The notes: generated by a model from the sequence alone, not told the origin. A stretch of DNA of 50,467 bases from Gyrodactylus bullatarudis (GCA_012064415.1 SSNU01000209.1:398090-448556); one strand, 5' to 3'. Shown: positions 1 through 11,570, numbered from the stretch's first letter. Numbers and translations: made by a program.

Positions 1-170
1 TTCTCAGTGTGTTTGGGTAATGAGGGCTTATTAGCTAGATTCACTAAAGTCACACTGATTACCAACATACACTAGTGAATTACCAACACTCACTTATTTC
101 CCAGACTCACGGTAACATATACACTGATTTTGTGTGAACATATATTTACATCAGTGTGGGAACTAATCTA
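1..170. repeat. Fragment of a CACTG/AACATATAC-type repeat at the window edge
   Basis: Short alternating motifs (ACACTGATTACCAAC, AATTACCAACACTCAC, GGTAACATATACACTG, CATCAGTGTGGGAAC) recur here in direct and inverted form. GTAACATATACA followed by a CACTG-rich segment also ends the large palindrome at 32743-33524, so this is probably the edge of a related, older copy cut by the window start. No coding potential. The stretch from 171 to about 1320 is AT-rich DNA in which I see nothing identifiable. Confidence 0.4.
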
Positions 171-1322
171 TTTCTCACCTAATACTTCTATAATTTCACC
201 ATCCGAGAAATAAACTCAAAATAAAAATCGGATATAGGTCAAAGTATCATGTACTCTTGAATAACTTGTAGGAAGCCTTTTGTAATTTCTAAAATTGAAT
301 TCCTGAAATCTAATCCTACTAACTAGTAATTATTATCAATTATTTCTGCATCTGAAATTAAATGAATGCAATGAAATTTATCTTCGAATATTTTAACACC
401 AAATTTCGCTAGAAAGGATCAGAACAAAGATATTTTCGAGCAAAATTCGGTGGGAAATAAAATTGATTAAATTTAGGGATATTAGCAAAATCAAGAGTAG
501 GAATAGAGATATTCCCAAAATCAAGTGGATAGATTCTTACTTTCAAGAGCGGTATATTCGGGGTATTTTCACTTTTAAGAGGGGTTAAGCTAATAACAGA
601 GTAAGGGCAGAGAGGCTTAGACTTACAAGAGTATTCGCATATACTTTAGTACATCTTGAATGCTCTTTTTCTCCAAAAGATCTTGATTTACATTAAAAAA
701 CTTCTCTGTTCCTAACTTGTTACAGGTATACCCCAGAGATTGATGGAAAATTAACCCCCTCCTCTCTACACCCAAAATAATTATAAATTTTTGTATCATT
801 ACTTTGAAGTAGGCTCAGCAAGAGTTTTGAATCTTAAAAATTTGTTTTTATCGATTGTTAAGATCGTTTTCTTTAGATCAGAACCATATAATCTACTGTA
901 TATCTTATACTCAAATTAATCTATCTAGATCGAGTTAAAGTTTCTCATAAATTTATGCAAAATTATTTTAAAATCTTTTTCTCTATTTTTCTCAAACATA
1001 TTCTAGGTGTGAAAAAGCATAAGGAAAAATTATAAATATATATTCTAGATAGTTCATTAAAGTTTTTTTCGTATACTAATATCTTTCACTCAATGTCTAA
1101 AAAGAATCTTGCTTGATTGAAAATCTTCCCTGCGTATAAGAGAAATCGCATGTATTTCTACTAGTTCGTATCTTCTATTTAGATTCCTTGATTATTAATA
1201 AACTTTTTCCCATTTTTTCAAGAGAGCATTCATACTATACAGACGGATCATTGTGAAACAGAATTAAGTACGCAGCTAGTTAAGTACACTACTAATGTTA
1301 CAAAAAACTCAATATTTTTACC

Positions 1323-1432
1323 AGATAAGGTTCGTCCTGATTTCGTATCCGGAAATTTGCGAAATAAATCAAATTTAAAATTTATCAAAATTCCTGATTA
1401 TTCCGGAAATTTTTCAGGACGAAGCTTATTCC
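1323..1432. repeat. Short imperfect hairpin
   Basis: The left arm carries GTTCGTCCTGA and ATCCGGAAATTT and the right arm carries the inverse (AATTTTTCAGGACGAAGC preceded by ATTCCGGAAAT), separated by about 40 AT-rich bases. It looks like the remnant of a small foldback element; no target duplication is evident. Confidence 0.5.
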
Positions 1433-1589
1433 CAGATAGATAGGAATATTTTTGAATTCAATCATAAAAAAACCAATTTGACAAAAGGTGATTTCCGTAA
1501 AGGAGCCAAATTTCCCCTTTTTCAATTTTCGAGCTCAGAACATTTTTTGATTTCGGATTAAATCCTGATATTTAAGATCACAATTAGTC

Positions 1590-2200
1590 AAATAATTCAA
1601 ATTTGAATGATTCTAAAAAAATTTGATATTTTCGACCTTGTTCCGCACTCTGATGTAGATTTTTTGTCTTGCTAATGATTGATATACAACACTTGAAAAT
1701 TGATATTCATCAATCAAAATCTTTTAAATTAGGCGAGAAAATTAAATTTCCCATTTTTAAAATTGACTCTCATATGCAAGAGCCATTTGATGGCCATCTT
1801 GAGTTATCGGCAAATTCGCTTTTATCGAACTTTGAATTGAAAAATTTCGTGAGAAAGTGATCAAAAGTTGATTTTTACACACAAAACTGATTACCACTAT
1901 AAAATTTTAGATAAATTTGTCATTTTTCAGGGATCTTGAACCATCAAAATTTCATCGATATTCATCTATAAACAAAAAATCAAAATTCAATTTTCACAAG
2001 ATGATAAAGTCATTCTCAGAATACGATTAAGCATATTTGATTTCTTATTTGACTAATCTTCTAAAAAGCAACTCTACATCACTCTCTCATTCAAAAATCA
2101 ACAAGAAAAGGAATTTGACACTAACTCGAGGTTTGAAATATGCCAGAATTTTGCATAAAAATTGCTTTTTTCAAATTTTATATGCCCAAGAGAAAAAGAT
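1590..2200. repeat. Degenerate copy of the GATCAAAAGTTGATTTTT MITE interior
   Basis: The stretch contains GTGATCAAAAGTTGATTTTT near 1857 and, further on, diverged versions of segments found inside the hairpin element at 9497-10190 and its half copy at 11190-11495 (for example GAGGTTTGAAATATGCC). The two small open frames here (1669-1860 and 2037-2225) have no recognisable protein features and lie inside this repeat, so I do not call them genes. Confidence 0.5.
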
Positions 2201-2239
2201 CAGACATAGGAAGATCTACCATTAACACAGTTCGTGTGA

Positions 2240-3250
2240 CAAGATTTAGACATGAAAATCCTACCAACTCTCATATTCCAAATGCCTTTTGCTATAAGTT
2301 ATAGCCTATAACCCATATGACGAATATAATAAGTTTTCATCTATTGGAAAAATTAGCAATAAATGCAGACATTGTCATGCACTTAAGTTTAATGGAGAAG
2401 CCCCAGGATTTTGTTGTGCCTCTGGTAAAGTTAAAATTTACTTAATGCATCCACCTCTTGAACCACTCAAATCACTTCTTGAAGGAGAGACATCAAAATC
2501 CTGCACCAAATACGTCAACATAAACGAAGATAAAACACGCCGGCAATTGGCGAAATAGCCATTATTATCGAATGCGATGTTTTTTATGGAAGAGATATTG
2601 TTCTTAAACTCAGAAATCAATCCTTAAAAAGAATATCAGAAACACATCGCCTTTATGATCCCCTACAATATCCCTTGATACATTATGATGGATTTGATTG
2701 TCTCTAACAAGAATTGTTCGGCTATGATCTATTACTCCTCTATATATTCATGGTTCGTCCGGAAATAAGTCACATCCAGAAATTTCGAAAACTTTTTAAC
2801 CAATTTATCGTCGATTCTTATGCCAAAATTGAAAGTATTCGTCTTCTTTATTTGAGACAAAATCAAAATAAATTACGATCTGAGCAATATATTCACTTAA
2901 AGGACGCCATAGACAACGAGGAAGATATCAATGGTATAGGTCGCATGACAATCCTACCTAGCACATACGTTGGTAGTCCCAGACATATTATAGCATTCTT
3001 ACTGATTGGATCTCATTGGAGGATAAAACTAGAGCATTAGATGACCTAACCGATGATCAAGAGCTATTATTCCTCACGTTTACAGATCTAAGAATTAAAT
3101 GGCAACTCAGTCATTGTATGACAGCTCATCACTACACGAGCTTGCTAATGAAGCCACGAGTTTATTTGAAAATTTATACAAATAATTTCGATTTTGATAT
3201 CTATCCTTTTATAGCAAACAAGAACAGCTTTTATTTAATTTTTACCATAT
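2240..3250 (+). pseudogene. Helitron Rep/helicase relic (Helitron_like_N region)
   Basis: Broken coding remnant of a rolling-circle (Helitron) transposase. Around 2360-2460 the frame reads CRHCHALKFNGEAPGFCC followed by GKVKI, the cysteine-rich segment near the start of Helitron proteins. Around 2540-2700 there is GEIAIIIE, GRDIVLKLRNQSLKRISETH and YDPLQYPLIHYDG. The open stretch 2714-3040 has VRPE, KLFNQFIVDSYAKIESIRL, IHLKDAI and TILPSTYVGSPRHI, the typical order of the Helitron_like_N domain just before the Rep motifs. A block expected between the cysteine segment and GEIAII is missing, and there are several stops and frameshifts. The 3' part (3016-3252, including LFLTF and MTAH) is probably the further decayed continuation. 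No helicase domain remains and the element cannot be autonomous. Confidence 0.8.
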
Positions 3251-3371
3251 AATATTTTATTATTTTAATAAATTTGAAAATTACTCTTACGTACTGAACA
3301 TTTAATTTTTTTTCTAAATTTTTACTAAACAGCGAAGCGTGTAGCAGGAATAGGCTAGTAATCCTTATTCT

Positions 3372-3584
3372 TTAAGAAATACTACACCTTTCTCTCTCCT
3401 TTCTTTTTCGACAGATAGACGAATACAAGCCAGAAGACAACATAGTCAGGTAGCAAGCGAACAACGTTATAGTCAAGTAAATAACTTGATTTCTTGTAAA
3501 ACCAGTTCTTCGCATAATTTCAGCAATTGATAATCCATCACGAATAAGTTTATGAACAGTCATTCTGCTATCATAGCTAGTCAT
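3372..3584 (-). pseudogene. Small helix-turn-helix transposase relic
   Basis: Near the N-terminus the minus frame reads HKLIRDGLSIAEIMRRTGF then TRNQVIYL, a helix-turn-helix of the kind that opens Tc1/mariner-type transposases. It then runs into non-similar sequence, so only the N-terminal DNA-binding part would be present. Part of this region (CATAGTCAGGTAGCAAGCG and flanks) recurs in diverged form near 24080-24110, which supports a dispersed repeat rather than a host gene. The family assignment is tentative. Confidence 0.45.
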
Positions 3585-3653
3585 GATGAGTCTTTAGATA
3601 AAATGAAATCATCCAAATCTTACAAAAACAAATTGATTAACAATTGCCCGATG

Positions 3654-3708
3654 AGGCATAGTGGTATCTCTTTCACCTCTCATTCTGACCCCCTTTAGGT
3701 TCAAACCC
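3654..3708 (+). pseudogene. tRNA-like segment with A and B boxes (tRNA pseudogene or SINE head)
   Basis: AGGCATAGTGG (3654-3664) fits a pol III A box and GGTTCAAACCC (3698-3708) fits a B box. Their spacing suits a tRNA of the Glu/Asp kind, and TTTCAC at the expected anticodon-loop position would give a UUC (Glu) anticodon. The D, anticodon and acceptor stems do not pair convincingly, so this is not a functional tRNA; a tRNA-derived SINE head or decayed tRNA is likelier. The following stretch, 3709-4300, is AT-rich with nothing recognised. Confidence 0.4.
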
Positions 3709-4309
3709 TTCTACACTCATTATAATTCTGTATGTAAATGAAAAATGTTCTAACAAAAAAAATTCCAAAATTTATGTAATGAATAGTCAGAATACTGGAT
3801 TTTAATAGACTCCATATATTGAACGAATACACGTCGTGAAATCTTACTCAGTGTTAAAAAGATGTGAAAAAATAAAAAAGCGTAAATATTTTAACCATCG
3901 TTTAACCGTAAATATTTGACACCTCTGAAATAAATAATGAAGCATATTTTAGAAAAGGAAAGGAGTATACAGAGTTGAGAAAAAAATTGAAATCCATAAA
4001 ACTTTGAAACGCAATATCTTTGCTAGGAAAAGTCACAGGAAAGCTACACAGATGGAAAGATCAGAAAAAGCTCTATTCAAATATGTAAAAATTAAAAATT
4101 AACGTAAAAAATATGTAATAATAATACTTTCAAGTAGCTTCACAAAAATATGAAATACATTTTCGGAGGAGATTGAAAAGTGTTTGATTTTCCACACGCA
4201 AGTCTCAGGTACAACTGTATTTTGATTTAAGAGCTGAAAATTTTTATTAACTTGGAATGTGATCGAAGTTTTTAAAGGATGTCTGGATTTTAACATAAAT
4301 GAATTTAGA

Positions 4310-5810
4310 CAGCTAACCAATAGAAAAAATGTCCCCTCTTGTTTTGTAATGGCGTTGTATTTTGGACTTTTCACAATTTTTGCAATTCAATACTAGATCT
4401 TTAAATTGTGTTTGCATTTTAGGCCATACGACCTTTCCACTTATTAAATTTCTTGACGCTCTTATTCCCATGTGTGTGACGTTATGATAAGCCTCGAATA
4501 ATTGTTTCACCATACTTGGTGGACTTGGGTTATTTTTAGATGTTTTGCATATTATTTTATGAGTATTTCCATTCTTCTTTACATTTATGAGTTTTTTATG
4601 TATTTGTATTGTGATTTCAATTTTTCAAAATTGAAATGTTTTTTGTTTTGTTTTTCTTCAAGTTCAATAATATCAATATGATCGACTTTAGTTGCTAAAC
4701 CGAGAAATTCTTCATATATAGCATTGAGATCTAATTCATATATCTTTTTGCTTTTTCTTTAAGCATTCTGGACATAAAAGATATTAGTTCTTTTTCTTGT
4801 AATAGTACGGCTCCTAGGCCTGTTTTTGATGCGCCACAGTGTATTATGAATGGTTTGTTTGGGTCTGGTGAGTTTAATATGTGTCAAAAATTGCTTGTCT
4901 GAGTATGGCTTTATATTCTGAAGCATTTTTTAGAAATCTTCGATAGAAGTTCACTTTTCCCAAAACTCTTTCCACCTCTTTTCTGGTTTCTGGTAATAAT
5001 GAGTAATCTAGGATTTCATTTTTTTTTCTTCCGGAGATTTATGTGACTTAAGAATCTTACTTCTTTTCTCATGAATGTGCATTTTTCAACGCTTAATGTT
5101 GTGTTTTCTGTCTCTAGTTTTTCAAGTATGATATCTATCTGCTTTAAATGTTCTTCTTTGTTTTTAATGAATATGAGTATGTCGTCAAGATATGCGACGG
5201 CAAAATATGTGTTAAGGAATAATCTATCCATATATTGCACAACCAGCGTAGCACAGTCCGAAAGACATACCTACCCATTCGAGTATACCAATCGATGTTT
5301 TTATAGCTGTTTTTTCTCTATCTTTTCTATTAATTTTTACTTGATGAAATGCTTTTGCACAGTCTATAATTGTATAATGTTCGCATCCTACGACTTTTAA
5401 TGTTAAGCTATGTATATTTAGTACAGAGTACCGACTTTTTTTAGTTCTTTGGTTAAGAAATCTATAGTCAACAACCATTCTTTCTTTTTCGACATGAAGC
5501 CCCCTAAATTATGGGACAACCACGGTGATTTTGAGTATTTAAGTACTCCCTTTTTCTAATAATTCTCGGCATTGTTTTTCTATGAAATTATTAGAATGTT
5601 TCTAATAGAAACGTCTGAGTTCTTACTATTACTATCATAGAAAGGCGTACCCTCAGTTTCAATTATGTGTTTGATGCCTTTTACGAACTGATGTCGCTTG
5701 TTTGTGTTAAATAATTCTTTACGTTTAATGAGAATCTGATCCAGTTCATGATCAACTTTTTGTATTTTGAACTCAATGTTTGCTGTATCGTATATTTGGC
5801 ACATCACAGA
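4310..5810 (-). pseudogene. Ty3/gypsy-type retrotransposon pol relic
   Basis: Read on the minus strand, the order is reverse transcriptase, RNase H, integrase zinc finger. RT pieces: 5224-5478 contains MVVDYRFLNQRTKKSRYS and FHQVKINRKDREKTAIKTS; 5016-5240 carries the catalytic YLDD box (AVAYLDDILIF) followed by HLKQIDIILEKLE. RNase H: around 4790-4870 the frame reads PFIIHCGASKTGLGAVLLQE, with the expected Asp replaced by Cys-Gly. Integrase: 4313-4513 shows the HHCC pattern (HNVTHMGIRASRNLI ... CKNCEKSK). The upstream piece 5580-5807 fits the region between protease and RT. Several frameshifts and stops separate the pieces, the integrase core is missing below 4310, and no LTRs were found. Positions 5811-6379 show nothing further. 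Confidence 0.85.
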
Positions 5811-6379
5811 TATGCAATAACTTACTGGAAGTGTTTTTTGATCTTTGTTTACTGATCCTTTGTATTCAAATTCAAAGTTTTGTGGGTCCGAACACTTTTT
5901 GCACTTCGGACCAAATTTATAATGATATATGCAAATTGTTGAAAACTCACCGCAAGGGATTCTTTTTCATTTCATCGATGTTAAAAATCCCTTAGTCTCT
6001 TTGACACTCAGAAAAATTACTGCAAAAAAAGAGGGAGCAAATATTCTATAGACTAGCCAATTAACTTCATATATTATACCAATAAGAATATAACAAAGAA
6101 AATATTCCGATAATGAAAAAATTAACTGATTACTTTGTTCATAAACATTTCCTGTAGTTTTCATACACTGAGGAATGATGAAATCAACTGTCAATTCTCG
6201 TAGATGAAATAAAATATTTTCATTTATAACCCAAATATTAATAGATTATAATGGATACAATGGATTGCAATTAGCATAAGATTTTCAATAAAGGCGAATC
6301 CTATTAAATACAGTTTATTAATGAGATAGCTTTTCTTTCATCCAGACTGCAATAAACACCTGAGAGGAGGAAAATTTAA

Positions 6380-7105
6380 AGCTATTCTCGATGAATTTGG
6401 GAATTCTTGATTTTTACAAAAATCTCATTTTTTCATCAAGGTATCAAAATTTTTGAGAGATTTTTTGGTAACTGTACACTTTTACTGAATTGAGAAAAAA
6501 ATTTGGAAAAAAGTTTTTTTTGGAAAATTTTAGAGAAATTTTAAAATTCGAGATGGCGCGATTTTTTTATTTTTTTAAACTTTGAGTTGAAAATTTTTGT
6601 TGATTTCAAGGTCTGAGAGGAATCAAACGTTATTTTTCAGGATCATCATTAGACAAAGAAAATATTTACTCTCATTCATTTTTTTGAAAAAACCCGTCAT
6701 TTTGAAATGATCTTGGATCACCCTATTTTAACATTTCCCAAGCAGTAAAAATGATCGATAAATAGGAAGTAGACTTTCGCACGTAAATAGTGTGTTTTTT
6801 AAAAAAATGAATAAGAGTAAATATTTTCTTTGTCTAATGATGATCCTGAAAAATAACGTTTGATTCCTCTCAGACCTTGAAATCAACAAAAATTTTCAAC
6901 TCAAAGTTTAAAAAAATTAAAAAATCGCGCCATCTCGAATTTTAAAATTTCTCTAAAATTTTCCAAAAAAACTTTTTTCCAAATTTTTTTCTCAATTCAG
7001 TAAAAGTGTACAGTTACCAAAAAATCTCTCAAAAATTTTGATACCTTGATGAAAAAATGAGATTTTTGTAAAAATCAAGAATTCCCAAATTCATCGAGAA
7101 TAGCT
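6380..7105. mobile_element. Foldback MITE, family A (726 bp, roughly 300-bp arms)
   Basis: The outer 300 or so bases of each side are near-perfect inverted copies. The left arm starts with AGCTATTCTCGATGAATTTG and the right arm ends with its reverse complement. A shared internal landmark is GAGATGGCGCGA on the left and TCGCGCCATCTC on the right. The unpaired centre is about 100 bp. TA lies just outside the ends (TTTA before AAGC, GTA after the right end, one mismatch), as expected for Tc1/mariner-type non-autonomous elements. There is no coding capacity. Related single ends occur at 9346, 12860 and 26300. Confidence 0.9.
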
Positions 7106-7476
7106 GTATGTGGATATTTCTTGTTGGTACTGAGGATCAGAATACGAAAATTTCGAATTACCATCTTAAAACCATATTTACTCATTGATAATATTCAATT
7201 AAGGAAATCAATTACCTCACAGATGAATATATAATAGATTCAGAATTGAATGAAGTTAGGTCTTTTTTGAATAATGTCTAAAGAACCTAAAGATGTTTAG
7301 TTGAAGAATCTATTGAAGATGAGAGTTAACTATTTTTTCAAAAAAACTCAATATTTCTTTCCGGTCTGGAAGACAAATATTCTTTGATCCCATTATGACT
7401 AAGCCAATAACTTGATAGATAAAAAAGATTACAAAGAGGATTTTTTTGTAGGTATATAAGAAAAGGTAATTTTATT

Positions 7477-7513
7477 CACTAAATGTACATTTCTTTATGG
7501 TTCATCAGTAGTG
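7477..7513 (-). ncRNA. Hammerhead-ribozyme-like motif downstream of PLE copy 1
   Basis: On the minus strand: stem I CACTA, core CTGATGA, 8 nt, GAA, self-complementary stem III ATGT/ACAT, unpaired T at the cleavage position, then TAGTG, which pairs perfectly with the opening CACTA. This is type I architecture, with the very short stem III known from ribozymes of Penelope-like elements. It lies about 175 bp downstream of the end of the element's endonuclease frame, the expected place. Stem II (ACCATAAA) cannot form normal pairs, so activity is uncertain; a very short stem III would favour action as a dimer. Confidence 0.6.
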
Positions 7514-7688
7514 ACACATAAATAATGATGAGAGTTTAAAATTCATTGAAAATAATATTTTACAAATTTGAAAGAAGTATGGTTAAAGTTGAAAAATTTA
7601 AGAATATAATGTGAGCTGAAAAAACTCGAAAAATTCTTCAATAAATACTATTTATTAAATAGCAACAGTGGAGAGAAAGTGAAAAAGC

Positions 7689-8840
7689 TCACATAGGCCA
7701 GGGTAATTGAAGGTTATAAGAGTAGTTTTTTTGAACACACAGATTTGGCTTAAAGTGATTGATGAAGAATTTCTCCTTCACCCACCAATCCGTGCTGTCA
7801 TCACCCGCATTTTTATACAAAATTGAGAAATTGGAAATTGAAGCCTCATGGTTTTCCTGTTTGATGTTTCTGGTCACAGCTGTATCTTTCTTTAGATGAT
7901 CATTTGACCTAGTTGACAATTTCCTAATGGTACGTCCTATATAAGAAGCTCCACAGTCGCATTGGAATTTGTAAATTAAAAGAGTCTTTTCTTCAGGTTT
8001 TAGTAAATCCTTATGAATCAAACTGAATAATCTTTGGGTTTTAAATACAATTTTCAATTGTATATTATCATAATGTTGATCGATAAGATTAACCAGTCGT
8101 CTCCTTACATCATTACTGAAACCATCACCTTTAAAATTAAGTTTCATGAATATGGTTGTCTTCTCTTCTTCATCTCTGTCGACCCTTTCATCTATATCAT
8201 CAGACATATTGATAAATTTGTCTACAAATCTGTTAGGATAACTATTCTCATTTAAACGTAATTTCGACTCTTCTATTTCTTTTGGCCATTCCTCTGGACT
8301 AGCAATCCTTCTTATCCTCTTTCCTAGACCAATTACTAAGCCAACTTTATTAGATAGAGGACTGAAACTGGCATAATGCAGATATTTTCCATTATCAGTC
8401 TTCTTCTTGTAGATATTTTTAAGAATTGAACCATTCTCCTTCCTAGTTAGTTTGACATCTAAGAAACTCAAACTCTCATTAGACTTTTTTTCCATGGTAT
8501 TTATTTAATATTATGATGAAACAAATTCATCTTTAAGAAAAAATCGTCTACTGAAACATTTGGTTTCATCAAAATAAAAGTGTCGTCAACATATCTGATG
8601 TACAAATCAGTGAAAGTATTGATAGTATCGGACATTTTATTTAATTCTAACCAACCTAAGAAGATATCTGCTAAAAGAGGACTTAGAGGTGATCCCATAG
8701 CTATACCATCTTTTTGAATAAACACCTTATTTTGAAAAGACAAAGGAACATTCGTACAGCAAATCCTAACAAGATCTGCTATCTCACTACTCTGTAGTTC
8801 AAAACCATCACGTTCATCAATAAATCTATACCTACAAATA
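7689..8840 (-). pseudogene. Penelope-like element: reverse transcriptase and GIY-YIG endonuclease (copy 1, 5'-truncated)
   Basis: Two minus-strand frames form one decayed PLE polyprotein. The upstream part (8501 to about 8840) starts in the RT palm with QKDGIAMGSPLSPLLADI and has the catalytic YVDD (LYIRYVDDTF). The downstream part (7689-8495) resumes with SLSFLDVKLTR and HYASFSPLSNK (RT thumb). It continues to a GIY-YIG endonuclease: LIYKFQCDCGASYIGRTIRK, with KFFINHFKPNLCVQKN near the end. The join is broken by a stop and a frameshift around 8490-8500. The fingers and N-terminal part of the RT are missing. PLEs prime at telomeric or broken DNA ends and often carry hammerhead motifs in their terminal repeats, consistent with the motif at 7477-7513. 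Copy 2 at 21613-22585 has the same C-terminal domain. Confidence 0.9.
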
Positions 8841-9496
8841 TGATATTCGGATTTTCGGAAATTTTTGAGATATTACGTGAATTATATCATCGCAAAAAGC
8901 TTTGTACCTATTGAAATTTTTTTAACGTGAATCATTAAAATGTTCAAAGGACTACCTTTTTTTGAAGAATTATCATGTTCCTTTATTTATTTTGTTAAAA
9001 AAAATATGAATTGGATATATGTAAAATAACATTGAAGAATTAAAAGCTAGGCAATAATGAAATAGAAATAGTCATCTGATAAAAAATAAAATTCTTAGGG
9101 ATGATAGAACGTTCATTTAATTTGAGTCAAGTTCAAAAAAATATCGGACTAAGGAAATTATTTAAGCCGCCTAGAATTTTTACTTTAAACGGAAGCTCTT
9201 AGTGCCAAAGCAAAGTAATCAGAAAATTAGATTTTGCTCGTACATCTTTTGAGTACCATCTTGCTCTGAAACTAATACATATTTCCAGCACAAAGTTCTT
9301 AAACTCAAAATAATTTTTTTCTGATTTGTGTCTGTAAACTGAAACAGCTGTTCTCGATGAATTTTTGAATTTATGATTTTAACATTAAGGTCCAAACTTT
9401 TGAACGATTTTTTGGAAATTGAATAAGAATACTTTCACTGATATTTGAAAAAGATATTTTTTGAACTAGGTTTTCGTAACCACAAGTTACTAGATT
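8841..9496. repeat. AT-rich DNA with a degenerate family A MITE end
   Basis: Mostly featureless AT-rich sequence. Near 9346 CAGCTGTTCTCGATGAATTT resembles the terminal repeat of the hairpin at 6380-7105, but no partner end follows before the next element begins, so this is a solo or truncated end. Confidence 0.4.
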
Positions 9497-10190
9497 TAAA
9501 GCTAGTTAATATGAAGATGGGAATTCAAGTTTTTCATCGAGAAATGGAATTTGATCAAGATTTTTTGGAATCTAGATCATGAGGCGCTCTTTCTCTATAC
9601 GGAGAAAAAAAATTAGAAAAAATCCATTTTTAAGGAAAATACGGCAAATTTGAAACCTTTAAGTAGCGCCAAAATCCCATTTTTTTGAACTTTGAGTTGA
9701 AAATTTTTGTTGACTTCAATGTAAGAAAGTGATCAAAAGTTGATTTTTAGAATCACAATTAGACAAAAAAACAGCTCATCATCATAAAAATTTTGATAAA
9801 TTCGTCACTTTTCAGGGATCTTGAAATATCAAATTTCATTTACTTTCAAGTAGGTAAAATGATCAATAAATCAAAATTTGATTTTGTCACGATTATGGGG
9901 TGATTCTTAGAACCATATTTAGCATATTAGATTTCTTTGTCTAATTTTGATTCTAAAAATCAACTTTTGATCACTTTCTTACATTGAAGCCAACAAAAAT
10001 CTTCAACTCAAAGTTCAAAAAAAAAAAAAAAATGGATCCTTAAAAATGGATTTTTTCTAATTTTTTTTCTCCGTATAGAGAAAGAGCGCCTCATGATCTA
10101 GATTCCAAAAAATCTTGATCAAATTCCATTTCTCGATGAAAAAATTAAGAATTTTGTAAAAAATTCCCATCTTCATATTAACTAGCTTTA
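9497..10190. mobile_element. Foldback MITE, family B (694 bp)
   Basis: Inverted arms begin TAAAGCTAGTTAATATGAAG on the left and end with the reverse complement at 10190; TA at each extremity suits a TA target duplication. Internal landmarks such as GAGGCGCTCTTTCTC and its inverse GAGAAAGAGCGCCTC confirm that the arms are long. The left arm has lost or diverged pieces relative to the right. The interior shares GATCAAAAGTTGATTTTTAG and CAACAAAAAT segments with many other places in the window, so this is the best-preserved member of a large family. Not coding. Confidence 0.9.
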
Positions 10191-10429
10191 GATGAAATTT
10201 CGAGAGACTAATGAAACTGCCTTTAATTTTATTAAATAATCCTTAAACTATTTTGAAATCATTCATGACAGACTGTCTTATTTTGATCCCTAATATCATT
10301 ACTTAACTGCTTCGAATCATCGAAATCAATGAAAATTTCTGGTTCAAAACTTGAAAGAGTGGAAATTTGGCGTATTTTCGAAATCCCAAAATTGGCCTAA
10401 TTTCGGTCAGATTAGATTTTTTTGAATAC

Positions 10430-10620
10430 AACAACTTATTAGCTCATTCCTTCAGAATTCAAAAATAATTTTTTTTCTGTAAATTCGGAGAAAAATATCG
10501 AAATTTTTGTAAAAATAGTAAATTTTCATCTGTATGTCAACTAGTTTTAGTTAGACTTGGATGAAATTTCGTAAAACTAATGAAACAGCATGTAATTTAG
10601 TTTAAATAATCTTTGAGCTA
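10430..10620. repeat. Degenerate family B MITE end
   Basis: The sequence around 10500-10560 (AAATTTTCATCTGTATGTCAACTAG) is a diverged version of the outer part of the 9497-10190 element, and nearby GATGAAATTTCG repeats the sequence just after that element. No intact inverted partner. Confidence 0.4.
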
Positions 10621-10756
10621 TTACAAAATCATTTCACCGTGTCTGGCTGAGTTAACTCTTAAAATGCTTCAAATTTTGAACGTCTTTTCTAAATTTATAT
10701 TTTCATTAAAAATGTCTTAATCTTTTATAATGAAAATACAAAACATAAAAAATCAT

Positions 10757-10965
10757 TTAACCCTTTCGGTGCCGATGGACATATGTTCATTTTTTTTTTG
10801 AACCTTCATAACTCTACCAGTTTGATAGGTTTCTAGATCAATTAAAGTTTAAATTGAATGTGAACTTGCATTAGTAATAATTTTGGCCAAATAACTTGGT
10901 ATCTTCATAGCTAAATTTTGGTTTTTATAAAAATTGTGAAATAGTCTCGGCACAGAGAGGGTTAA
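10757..10965 (+). mobile_element. piggyBac-type MITE, copy 1
   Basis: A 209-bp element flanked by TTAA on both sides (10757-10760 and 10962-10965). Its left end reads CCCTTTCGGTGCCGATGGAC and its right end CTCGGCACAGAGAGGG, an imperfect inverted terminal repeat beginning CCC. The TTAA target plus CCC ends are the hallmark of piggyBac transposition. There is no coding capacity. A full second copy lies at 30942-31164 in the opposite orientation. Confidence 0.85.
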
Positions 10966-11189
10966 ATAATAAATTTAAACTATTTTTATTTGCATAGAAT
11001 CAATAAAATCGAATATAATTAACAAAAAATTAAAATAAAAAACGTTCAAAATTTTAAATTTTCCATGGAGGAATGATTTCAAAATAGCTTTATTATTTGA
11101 CAAAATTAAAGGCGGTTTCATTAGTTTTACGAAAATTCATCCAAGTTTAGTATTGGTTATATGATTTTTACAAGAAGAGAGGCGGATTC

Positions 11190-11495
11190 TCAAAATCTGA
11201 ATCAGTATATTTGATTTCTTTGACTAATCGTGATCCTAAAAATCAACTTTTGATCATTCTCTCTCTTTTAAATCAACAAAAATTATTAACTCAAAGTTCA
11301 AAAAAATGGGAATCCGGCGCCATCGCTAGATTTGAAATATGCCATAACTTTCTTAAAATTTGTTTTTTTTCAAATATTTTTTCTTCAGATCCTGAAAGTG
11401 GAACCTACGATCTAGATTCCAAAAAATCTTGATCAAATTCGATTTCTTGATGAAAAAATTTATAATTTTCCCATCTTCATATTAATTTGGTGTAT
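11190..11495. repeat. Half copy of family B MITE
   Basis: Contains GTGATCCTAAAAATCAACTT, TCAACAAAAATT, GATCTAGATTCCAAAAAATC and TTTCCCATCTTCATATTAA in the same order as the right arm of the hairpin at 9497-10190. The other arm is absent. The open frame 11211-11432 is inside this repeat and is not a gene. Confidence 0.65.
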
Positions 11496-11504
11496 TTTTA
11501 AAAA

Positions 11505-11570
11505 TATATTCATGGCTAAATTTTGGTTGTTATGAAAATTGTAAAATAGTCTCGTCACTGAAAGTGTTAA
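11505..11570 (+). mobile_element. Truncated piggyBac-type MITE end
   Basis: The sequence from GCTAAATTTTGGTTGTTATG through GTCTCGTCACTGAAAGTG and TTAA repeats the last third of the element at 10757-10965 with several mismatches. The left end is missing. It directly follows the family B half copy. The stretch from 11571 to 12860 is AT-rich and holds nothing I recognise. Confidence 0.6.

Noticed and set aside
5071..5400. 109-residue plus-strand frame rich in Ser/Cys
   Set aside because: Antisense shadow of the gypsy reverse transcriptase, which has conserved RT motifs on the minus strand.
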